Source: Adhaeribacter aquaticus DSM 16391 | Lineage (GTDB): Bacteria > Bacteroidota > Bacteroidia > Cytophagales > Hymenobacteraceae | Reading direction: 5' to 3' | Assembly: GCF_000473365.1 (NCBI RefSeq) | Contig: NZ_KI421517.1 | Coordinates: forward strand, 4,164,196-4,228,195 | DNA: 64,000 nt | Shown: positions 35,544-42,994 of the stretch, piece by piece | Layout of the letters: every line of letters begins with the position of its first letter | How positions within the stretch are numbered: the stretch's first letter is position 1 | Notes under the pieces: generated by a model | Told to the model about the DNA's origin: nothing | Database searches by the model: none | What the model saw: only the letters and a program-made list of their open reading frames with translations | Made by a program: the position numbers and the translations under genes

Positions 35544-37088
35544 ATGCCTAATCAAAATACAGACGCCGTTTTTCAATTAATAAAGACATTAACCCGCTCC
35601 GAAAAAAGGCATTTCCGGTTATATAACAGTCACCATGGGGCAAAAGAAGAATTAAAATTCCTGCAATTGTTTGATGTTTTAGAAAATCAGGAAAAATATA
35701 ATGAACAGGAAATTTTAAATAAAATACCGGTTATTAAGAAAGTACAGTTGGCTAATATCAAGGCAAACTTGTATAAACATTTACTTTCCAGTTTGCGTCA
35801 ATACCATGCCAACCAAAATGTAGATATTCAATTACATGAACAACTAGACCAGGCCCGGGTTTTATATAATAAGGGTTTGTATGGGCAAAGCTTAAAATTA
35901 TACGAAAAGATAAAGATTGCTGCGCGCAATGCAGAGTTACCTCATATTGCTTTAGCTGCCATACATTACGAAAAATTAATCGAATCGCAGTATATTACCA
36001 GGAGCATAGAAGGCAAAGCAGAAGCATTATCATTAGAATCAATGCACCTGGCTACGCATCTAAGCAAGGTCCATGAGCTTTCTAATTTATCTCTGCGCCT
36101 CTACGGTCACTATATCAAAATGGGCCATGCCAAGAACCAGGAGGATTTTGATTTTATCCGGAATTTTTTTGAGACCAATCTGCCTTCGTTAGACATTAAA
36201 GAAGCCAGTTTCTTCGAAAAGTTGTACTATTATCAAATACACGTTTGGTATTACTACATAACCCAGGATTTTAAAGCCTGCTATCGGTTTGCCCAAAAAT
36301 GGGTAGATCTGTTTGAGGGAAACTCCGACCAGATTTACCAGCAACCCATGCTCTACATTAAAGGCTTACATAATTTATTAGCCTCACTTTACAACCTACT
36401 GTATTATAGCAAATTCAAATCGGTACTTCAGAAACTGGAGGCATTTGCCGCAGACAGTACCAGACGATCTACCCCTAATATAGAGATGCTGCTTTTCCTG
36501 CATATCTACACCAACAAAATAAACATTTTCTTTTTAGAAGGTACGTTTACCGAAGGCGTTAAAATCATTCCGGAAATACTGGCAGGATTAAAACAGTACC
36601 AACCGCAGTTAGACCCGCACCGCTTGCTGGTGTTTTATTTTAAAATAGCCAGTTTATATTTTGGCAGCGGCAATTTTCAGAAGTGTATTGAATACCTGAA
36701 TAAGATTATTGATTATAGCCACTTAAACCTCCGGAGTGACCTGCAAGGTTTTGCCCGCATTCTGAGTTTAATTGCCCATTACGAAGCCGGAGACGATGAA
36801 GCTTTGGATTACCAAATAAAATCTGTTTACCGGTTTTTGGGGAAAATGAATGACCAACAGCCAATGCAGGTAGAAATTTTCCGTTTTTTAAGGAGTTTAA
36901 ATAGTATGGCGCCCAATCAATTGAAGGATGCTTTTGTTGCATTGAAGAACAAACTCATTGCCATTGCAGCTAATCCTTTTGAGCGTCGGCCTTTCTTGTA
37001 CCTGGATATTATTTCCTGGTTAGAAAGCAAAATAGAGCATGTTCCGGTCCAGGAAATTATGCAGCGAAAGTTTAAAGCAATGAAATAA
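35544..37088 (+). CDS. Hypothetical helical-repeat (TPR-like) protein, 514 aa
   Basis: No named family is recognised, but proteins of this type are common in Bacteroidota. It has no signal peptide or membrane segment. The N-terminus (AVFQLIKTLTRSEKRHFRLYNSHHG) leads into a nearly all-helical body with TPR-like pairs, such as LDQARVLYNKGLYGQSLKLYEKIKIAARNAE and KIASLYFGSGNFQKCIEYLNKIIDYSH. A cytoplasmic scaffold role is likely. It is divergent from leuA and has no operon partner. Confidence 0.8.
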   Translation: MPNQNTDAVFQLIKTLTRSEKRHFRLYNSHHGAKEELKFLQLFDVLENQEKYNEQEILNKIPVIKKVQLANIKANLYKHLLSSLRQYHANQNVDIQLHEQLDQARVLYNKGLYGQSLKLYEKIKIAARNAELPHIALAAIHYEKLIESQYITRSIEGKAEALSLESMHLATHLSKVHELSNLSLRLYGHYIKMGHAKNQEDFDFIRNFFETNLPSLDIKEASFFEKLYYYQIHVWYYYITQDFKACYRFAQKWVDLFEGNSDQIYQQPMLYIKGLHNLLASLYNLLYYSKFKSVLQKLEAFAADSTRRSTPNIEMLLFLHIYTNKINIFFLEGTFTEGVKIIPEILAGLKQYQPQLDPHRLLVFYFKIASLYFGSGNFQKCIEYLNKIIDYSHLNLRSDLQGFARILSLIAHYEAGDDEALDYQIKSVYRFLGKMNDQQPMQVEIFRFLRSLNSMAPNQLKDAFVALKNKLIAIAANPFERRPFLYLDIISWLESKIEHVPVQEIMQRKFKAMK

Positions 37089-37310
37089 AATCTTCTAAAT
37101 TGTTCTATCTTTTTTCCCGCAAAACAATTCTAAAATAATAATTTAAAAATTATTAACAAACTGATTTACAGCAATTTAATCACACCTATTTAAGCTAAAG
37201 AATCGAATTATAAAAGCAGAAAATATGTTTAATTTATAACTGCTCTTTTAAGGCTTTTGTAGCTTTTGAATGGCTGTTTTGTAAAGGTATTTCTTCTTAA
37301 AATAATAAGG

Positions 37311-38393
37311 ATGTTAGTAGTTCAGGAAAGTTATTCGGTAAAAGAAAATAAAAATTCAGGCAAGTTATGGCTGCCCAGGCAAGTGCTTTTTACACCCGCT
37401 GCTTTAGATGAGCCTTGGGGAAGATGTGTATATGATCGGGTTCAAGCCTTAGGTTTGCCAATTGAGGAGTTAAAACAAAACCGGGTTACCGGCCTACGGG
37501 GTTCGGATGAGCGGGAAACCTATCGAAAAGCTAAAAGTACTTTAGCGGTTGTAACTGCCCCGGCAAGTGCGCTAAAACTGCAACCTATTCCGCCCTCCGC
37601 CGATTGGCAATTTCACTTAGCCGAAGGTTGTCCGGCCCATTGCCAGTATTGCTACCTGGCCGGAAGTTTACAAGGGCCACCTGTAATTCGTGCCTTCGCT
37701 AACTTACCTGCTATCCTGAACAATTTGCCTCTCTACCAGAAACCGGGTCAGGTATCTACTTTTGAAGCCAGTTGTTACACCGATCCTTTAGGGATTGAGC
37801 ATTTAACTGGTAGCTTAGCCGAGGCCATTAGATTCTTTGGCGAGCAGGATAATATGCACCTTCGTTGGGTTACTAAATTCGACCAAGTAGATGAATTACT
37901 GGATTTGCCTCACAATGGCCATACCCAACCCCGAATAAGCCTGAATACTGAATTTATCTCCCGCCGGATGGAAGGTGGTACTGCCTCTATTGCCGCCCGA
38001 ATAGAAGCCATCCGGAAATTAGCTTTACCAAAAGCTTTAGGCGGTGGTGGTTATAAAGTAGGTATTGTTATAGCCCCTATCATGGCTATTCCTGATTGGG
38101 AAGAACAATATACTACTTTATTAAGCCAATTGGCAGCCGCTTTAGACTTTCCCTGTGATCTTACCTTTGAGCTAATTACTCACCGGTTTACTCCAGGGTC
38201 TAAAGCCTTATTGCAGGAGTGGTACCCTAATACCAGCATCGACTTTGATGAAAACAGCCGGGCCCTGAAGTTCAATAAATTCGGGGGTAAAAAATTTGTA
38301 TATAATTCCGGTACCATGAAGATGTTGCGGAGTTTCTTTTATACAGAATTGAAAAGCTTATTTCCGGAAGCTCCTATTCTTTATTGGACCTAA
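37311..38393 (+). CDS. Spore photoproduct lyase-family radical SAM protein A
   Basis: Radical SAM enzyme of 360 aa related to spore photoproduct lyase, which reverses thymine-dimer lesions in spores. Fe-S cysteines are C107, C111 and C114 (CPAHCQYC). Cys155 in FEASCYTDPLGIEHLT lines up with the H-atom-donor Cys141 of the Bacillus enzyme (FEASCTSD), a match made from memory. The C-terminal barrel has YKVGIVIAPI and DLTFELITHRFTPGSK. The start chosen is ATG 37311 over TTG 37266, whose extra residues look non-native. A second family member follows, 83 bp later. This organism shows no sporulation genes here, so the lesion repaired is unclear. Confidence 0.88.
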   Translation: MLVVQESYSVKENKNSGKLWLPRQVLFTPAALDEPWGRCVYDRVQALGLPIEELKQNRVTGLRGSDERETYRKAKSTLAVVTAPASALKLQPIPPSADWQFHLAEGCPAHCQYCYLAGSLQGPPVIRAFANLPAILNNLPLYQKPGQVSTFEASCYTDPLGIEHLTGSLAEAIRFFGEQDNMHLRWVTKFDQVDELLDLPHNGHTQPRISLNTEFISRRMEGGTASIAARIEAIRKLALPKALGGGGYKVGIVIAPIMAIPDWEEQYTTLLSQLAAALDFPCDLTFELITHRFTPGSKALLQEWYPNTSIDFDENSRALKFNKFGGKKFVYNSGTMKMLRSFFYTELKSLFPEAPILYWT

Positions 38394-38417
38394 CCTTTTT
38401 AGTTTCTATGCTTTTTC

Positions 38418-38451
38418 CAGGAGCCTTTTTACTTTAAACAAAAGGCTCCTG
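38418..38451 (+). promoter_or_regulatory. Hairpin between the two SPL-family genes
   Basis: A 12-bp perfect stem (CAGGAGCCTTTT 38418-38429 with AAAAGGCTCCTG 38440-38451) and a 10-nt loop, ending 25 bp before the second gene's ATG. No T-run follows on either strand, so it may be a weak terminator, an attenuator or a processing site. Confidence 0.5.
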
Positions 38452-38476
38452 ATCTGGTTATAAAAATTCTTTTCCT

Positions 38477-39508
38477 ATGCAGCCTTTTAAACCATCAACT
38501 ATATTTTATACCCCTGATTCGTTGAATGATCGGGGCATCAAAGCTTTACAAACCTATGTAGACGCTAAGCATGTAGAAATAAAACAACATAACCGCCTTC
38601 CGGCTATTGACGGAAATCATTTTCAGGTTAAGTCGGATGTACTGGTTTTAGGCAAATTAAAAACCTTAATATGCCGGGAAAGCGGCCGTAGTTCAGATTT
38701 TATTTCCCCCAGCCTGGCAAATGGCTGCATGGGAGCTTGTGCTTACTGCTATGTAGACCGAAATAAACCCGTTAACCCAATAACGCTCTTTACCAATACT
38801 GAGGAAATTTTAGGAGCCGTAGAAAAGCACGTGCAGAAACAAGCCTGGCCTAAGATTCCGAACCAAACACATGCGAAGTTTTATACTTATGATATAGGTT
38901 GTAATTCTGATATTTCGGTAGATGCTGTTTTATCTGATAGCGTAAAAGAGACGGTGGACTTTTTTGCTAAGCACCCCAAAGCATTTGCCACTTTCGCTAC
39001 CAAATTTGTAAACCCGGAGTTGCTGACGTATGAACCAGCTGGGAAAACCCGTATACGATTTAGCCTGATGCCTGCCACCGTAAGCAAATTAGTTGATGTG
39101 CGAACCGATGCTATTGAGAAACGTATTGCGGCAATAAATGATTTTTACCAGGCAGGTTATGAAGTACACCTAAATTTTTCACCGGTTATTGTTTATGAAG
39201 GCTGGCAGCAAGATTACCGGGAATTATTTGAAAAACTTAACCAGGAGGTGCATCCGCAAGTAAAAGCCCGCATGAGTTGTGAAGTAATCTTTCTTACCCA
39301 TAATCAATGGCAGCACGAGGCCAATTTAGCTATTAACCCCAAGGCAGAAAGTTTAATCTGGACTCCTGAAAATCAGGAAACCAAGCGCAGCCAATTTGGA
39401 GGTATTAATGTGCGCTACCAGTACCAGCTAAAAGCACAATTAGTGCAGGAATTTAAGGCCCTGCAACAGGAAATTATTCCCTGGTGCCCTATTCGGTATA
39501 TATTTTAA
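38477..39508 (+). CDS. Spore photoproduct lyase-family radical SAM protein B
   Basis: Second SPL-like radical SAM protein, 343 aa. Fe-S cysteines are C84, C88 and C91 (CMGACAYC). A Cys at 142 in YDIGCNSDISVDAV sits in the place of the H-donor Cys of SPL. Barrel strands follow the same order as in protein A (FATFATKFVNPELL, TRIRFSLMP, YEVHLNFSPVIVYEGWQQDY). Identity between A and B is low by eye, so the duplication is old or they belong to separate subfamilies. It is 83 bp downstream of A, past a hairpin, and probably functionally linked to it. Confidence 0.87.
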   Translation: MQPFKPSTIFYTPDSLNDRGIKALQTYVDAKHVEIKQHNRLPAIDGNHFQVKSDVLVLGKLKTLICRESGRSSDFISPSLANGCMGACAYCYVDRNKPVNPITLFTNTEEILGAVEKHVQKQAWPKIPNQTHAKFYTYDIGCNSDISVDAVLSDSVKETVDFFAKHPKAFATFATKFVNPELLTYEPAGKTRIRFSLMPATVSKLVDVRTDAIEKRIAAINDFYQAGYEVHLNFSPVIVYEGWQQDYRELFEKLNQEVHPQVKARMSCEVIFLTHNQWQHEANLAINPKAESLIWTPENQETKRSQFGGINVRYQYQLKAQLVQEFKALQQEIIPWCPIRYIF

Positions 39509-39567
39509 TTAAAACCTGACCAGCTTTACAAGTGTTGCTGTAAATTGAATAAACTGATTTATTATTC

Positions 39568-40230
39568 ATGCTCGATAATCCTGTTAAACTTAATCCTGAT
39601 TTTGCTCATTCATTAATGATTGGTAGTGGTTTATTCTGGACCATTACCTACTTGTTAATTTTAAGGCGGGGCTTCAAAGATAAAAATTACGGTATGCCCG
39701 TAGCCGCTTTATGTGCCAACTTATCCTGGGAATTTATCTTCTCCTTTGTATACCCGCACCCGGCACCGCAGCTATACATTAATTATACGTGGCTATTATT
39801 TGATGTAGGCATTCTGATCCAGTACTTCTATTATGGTCGCAATGGCTTTCCGGGTAACTTGCCTAAAGCCCTTTTTTACCCATGGTTTGTGCTTACGCTG
39901 GTATTATCGGCCTTAACCATTATGCTTATGTCAAAAGAGTTTAATGAGTATATTGGCATTTATGCAGCCTTTGGGCAGAATCTTTTAATGTCGGTCCTTT
40001 TTATTTCGATGCTTTTAAAAAGAGGAAGCTCAACCGGGCAATCTTTGTACATTGGTTTAAGTAAGATGCTGGGTACTATTCTGCCGTCTGTTTTGTTTTA
40101 CAATTACTTCCCCCAGTCGTACCTGTTGCAATTACTTTATATCAGCATCTTTATTTATGATTTAGCTTACGTGATACTGCTTTATAATAAATTAAAAGCC
40201 GAAGGAATTAACCCTTGGAAGCGGTTATAA
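39568..40230 (+). CDS. Seven-helix membrane protein resembling Pyr4/PaxB terpene cyclases
   Basis: A 220-aa protein with about seven transmembrane helices and short loops. The segment GMPVAALCANLSWEFIFSF places Glu55 in a helix, and IFIYDLAYVILLY places Asp198 near the C-terminus. Pyr4, the fungal meroterpenoid cyclase, depends on an equivalent Glu and Asp (E63, D218) and has the same size and helix count, from memory. Related bacterial proteins are mostly unannotated. It lies 60 bp after SPL-like protein B on the same strand, so it may be co-transcribed. Cyclase activity on a prenylated substrate is a hypothesis. Confidence 0.6.
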   Translation: MLDNPVKLNPDFAHSLMIGSGLFWTITYLLILRRGFKDKNYGMPVAALCANLSWEFIFSFVYPHPAPQLYINYTWLLFDVGILIQYFYYGRNGFPGNLPKALFYPWFVLTLVLSALTIMLMSKEFNEYIGIYAAFGQNLLMSVLFISMLLKRGSSTGQSLYIGLSKMLGTILPSVLFYNYFPQSYLLQLLYISIFIYDLAYVILLYNKLKAEGINPWKRL

Positions 40231-40278
40231 GAATAATCCCTGTTTCTGCTCATGCTTTGTATCTTAAGGAGTAGCAAC

Positions 40279-40310
40279 AAAAAAGCCGTAGCTGACGCTA
40301 CGGCTTTTTT
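40279..40310. terminator. Bidirectional intrinsic terminator
   Basis: A 14-bp perfect stem (AAAAAAGCCGTAGC/GCTACGGCTTTTTT) with a TGAC loop; U-runs lie on both strands. It sits between convergent genes ending at 40230 and 40336 and serves both. Confidence 0.92.
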
Positions 40311-40335
40311 GTCCTGTAAAAATACCCTTAAGGTA

Positions 40336-41460
40336 TTATGGTAACAACGATGCTAATTTATTTTCCAATTCTTTTCCTCTTAGATTTTTAGCAATAATAA
40401 CGCCTTCCTTATCCAATAGAATGGTTTGAGGAATGGCCTGAATGTTATACATAACAGCTGCACTGCTTTGCCACCCTTTTAAATCTGAAACATGTGGCCA
40501 GGTAAGTTTATCTGTAGCAATAGCTTTTACCCATTTGTCTTTCGACTCATCCAGCGATACACCAAAAATCTCAAATCCCTTTGGTTTATATTGATTGTAC
40601 ATCCGGACTACATTCGGGTTTTCCTGGCGGCAAGGACCGCACCAACTAGCCCAAAAATCAATCAATACATATTTACCGCGTAAAGAAGATAAAGAAACTT
40701 TATCGCCTGTGGGCGTAGGTAAAGAAATATCCGGTGCTTTTTTGCCTACCGATAAGGTGCGTAACGATTCTAACTTACCTACTAACGTTTTTGTAAATTG
40801 CGACTGCGGCACATTCTTCTCAAAAGCAACGGCCATACTATCCGCAAACTCAAAATCAGCTTCCGGATTCAGAACGTTAAGGGTTGCAAAAGCCGAAACT
40901 ACCGATTTAGGATTGGACCGGATAAAGCTTTTGATTTCGTTGTTATTTTTTTCCTGCAGCCCCATAAACTTCTCCTGCAATATTTGCAAAGAATCTTGCT
41001 GGCCAGCTGTTTGAGCAGCTACAAAACGGTTTTGTAAGGATGCAGCATTCTTCTGCATCTGGTCAATTTTGCTCAATAATGTTTTTAACTGATCAGACTC
41101 CTTCGACCCTTTAATATTAGCGGTTTTCCGCAGATCCTTGGCATCTGCCGCTACTTCAATATTATTAGAATCTATTACCAGCAAAAGCATGTTTTGGTCG
41201 GTAAGAGCAATACGGTATAAGCCAGAATCAGCTTTCTTTCCCGCAAACTCAAAGGTACCGTCACTATTTACTGTAGCGGTATCGCGCGGTACAAACTGCT
41301 GCTCCTCAAACTCACTTAAATAAATATTGCCGGAAGCCTGATTCTCTAATTTACCTTTAATAGTATAGGCATCTTTGCCAGAGCCGTTCTTAGAACCTAT
41401 TTTATTACAGGCACTAAGAGAGGCTAAAAGAACCAAACTGCTATAAACTAGTTTTTTCAT
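40336..41460 (-). CDS. TlpA-like thiol-disulfide oxidoreductase lipoprotein (DUF4369 + redoxin)
   Basis: Periplasmic thioredoxin-like protein of 374 aa, lipid-anchored at Cys18 (LASLSAC). Residues about 30-130 form a beta-rich DUF4369-like domain (YTIKGKLENQASGNIYLSEF). A helical linker at about 130-230 precedes the AhpC/TSA-redoxin domain (about 235-374), with the active site W-C-G-P-C in FWASWCGPCRQENP and the cis-Pro loop IQAIPQTILLD. Such proteins keep exported or cytochrome c cysteines reduced. It lies 11 bp after gatB and is probably co-transcribed. Confidence 0.92.
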   Translation of the reverse strand: MKKLVYSSLVLLASLSACNKIGSKNGSGKDAYTIKGKLENQASGNIYLSEFEEQQFVPRDTATVNSDGTFEFAGKKADSGLYRIALTDQNMLLLVIDSNNIEVAADAKDLRKTANIKGSKESDQLKTLLSKIDQMQKNAASLQNRFVAAQTAGQQDSLQILQEKFMGLQEKNNNEIKSFIRSNPKSVVSAFATLNVLNPEADFEFADSMAVAFEKNVPQSQFTKTLVGKLESLRTLSVGKKAPDISLPTPTGDKVSLSSLRGKYVLIDFWASWCGPCRQENPNVVRMYNQYKPKGFEIFGVSLDESKDKWVKAIATDKLTWPHVSDLKGWQSSAAVMYNIQAIPQTILLDKEGVIIAKNLRGKELENKLASLLP

Positions 41461-41471
41461 TTTATTAAAAA

Positions 41472-42932
41472 TTAAAGCGCATTAAGCTTATCCTGTAGCA
41501 ATTTGTTTGCCACTTTCGGATCGGCTTTTCCTTTGGTAAGTTTCATAACTTCGCCCATAAACATTCCTACCAAAGATCTTTTACCTGCTTTATATTCGGC
41601 TACTTTAGCCGGATTAGCCGATAAAACCTGGTCGATAAAGCTGCCTAATGCATTATCGTCAGATTCTTGAATAAGGTTTAATTCTTCGGCCGCAGCTAAA
41701 GCTGTTTTTGTCGGGTTCTCCAGCAAGAAAGCAAATACATTACGCGAAGCAGCCGAGTGACTTACTTTACCTGAATCTACTAAAGCAATCAATTCGGCAA
41801 TTTGCGCTGGCTTTAAAGGGAATTCTGAAACATGAAGCGCTAATTCGTTCAGGTGCGATTTAACCTGACCCATAACCCAATTAGAAGCAGCTTTGTAATT
41901 TTTGGTGTGTTGGCAAATGGCATCAAAGTATTCTGCTATCTCCTTGGCATCGGTAAGTACGTTGGCATCATATTCCGGCAAGCCATACTCTTTGGTAAAA
42001 CGGGCGTAAAGCTCGTGCGGCAAACTTGGCATTTCACTTTTAATCCGTTCCAGCCATTCGTCCGAAATAACCATAGGTGTTAAATCCGGCTCCGGGAAAT
42101 AACGGTAATCGTTTAAAGTTTCTTTCGACCGCTGTCCGGAAGTAGTTCCGGTATTGGCATCAAATCCCCGAGTTTCCGATTCAATCGTTTCACCGGCTTC
42201 CAGTAAGGCAATCTGGCGCTCAATCTCATGGTCGATGGCTCGTTGCACATTCCGGAAGGAGTTCATGTTCTTTACTTCTACTTTTACTCCGAATTTTTCG
42301 GCGCCTTTCAACATAACCGAAACGTTCGCATCGCAGCGTAAAGAACCTTCTTCCATGTTACCGTCACAAATATCCAGGTAACGCACCAGTTTCTTAATTT
42401 CAGTCAGGAAAGAATAGGCTTCTTCTGAGTTATGAATATCCGGCTCCGATACAATCTCAATAAGGGGCACCCCTGCCCGGTTTAAATCAATTAAGGTTTC
42501 GGTTTCGCCGGCTAAGTGCATTGATTTACCAGCATCCTCTTCCATATGAATCCGGTTCAGGCGAATCGTTTTCTCCTGGCCATTGCTTAGCTGAATATCA
42601 ACGTGGCCTTTCTTACAAATAGGCGTCTTATCCTGGGTAATCTGATAACCCTTTGGTAGGTCAGGATAGAAGTAATTTTTACGGTCGAAATAGTTATGGC
42701 GGGTAATAGAACAATTAGTAGCCAACCCCATTTTTATAGCGTAATCAACTGCTTTTTTGTTCATTTTGGGCAATGTGCCCGGATGCCCCAACGTAATAGC
42801 ACTAATATTGGTATTTGGCATAGAGCCATACTCGGTAGTATCAGCTGTAAAAGCTTTACTTACCGTTGATAATTGTGCGTGAACCTCTAACCCGATTATT
42901 GGTTGATACTTATCGAAGATTGCTTTATCCAT
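41472..42932 (-). CDS. gatB: Asp-tRNA(Asn)/Glu-tRNA(Gln) amidotransferase subunit B
   Basis: Subunit of GatCAB that phosphorylates mischarged Asp-tRNA-Asn or Glu-tRNA-Gln and couples ammonia to it. Length of 486 aa is standard. Motifs are IGLEVHAQL at the start, YFDRKNYFYPDLPKGYQITQ, NRAGVPLIEIVSEPD, and DYRYFPEPDLTPM. The C-terminal YqeY-like helical domain ends with ANPAKVAEYKAGKRSLVGMFMGEVMKLTKGKADPKVAN. GatA and GatC are not adjacent, as is common in this phylum. Confidence 0.97.
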   Translation of the reverse strand: MDKAIFDKYQPIIGLEVHAQLSTVSKAFTADTTEYGSMPNTNISAITLGHPGTLPKMNKKAVDYAIKMGLATNCSITRHNYFDRKNYFYPDLPKGYQITQDKTPICKKGHVDIQLSNGQEKTIRLNRIHMEEDAGKSMHLAGETETLIDLNRAGVPLIEIVSEPDIHNSEEAYSFLTEIKKLVRYLDICDGNMEEGSLRCDANVSVMLKGAEKFGVKVEVKNMNSFRNVQRAIDHEIERQIALLEAGETIESETRGFDANTGTTSGQRSKETLNDYRYFPEPDLTPMVISDEWLERIKSEMPSLPHELYARFTKEYGLPEYDANVLTDAKEIAEYFDAICQHTKNYKAASNWVMGQVKSHLNELALHVSEFPLKPAQIAELIALVDSGKVSHSAASRNVFAFLLENPTKTALAAAEELNLIQESDDNALGSFIDQVLSANPAKVAEYKAGKRSLVGMFMGEVMKLTKGKADPKVANKLLQDKLNAL

Positions 42933-42937
42933 AATTA

Positions 42938-42965
42938 GCTGTCAGCTTTTAGCTCTTAGCTTTTT
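42938..42965. repeat. Seven-base tandem repeat, four units
   Basis: Period-7 units GCTGTCA, GCTTTTA, GCTCTTA, GCTTTTT lie between alaS and gatB, starting 6 bp before the gatB ATG. Divergent heptamers of this kind recur between genes in some Bacteroidota; here only one array is seen. Confidence 0.6.
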
Positions 42966-42994
42966 ATATATTATTTAATACTATTTCTTTTTAA

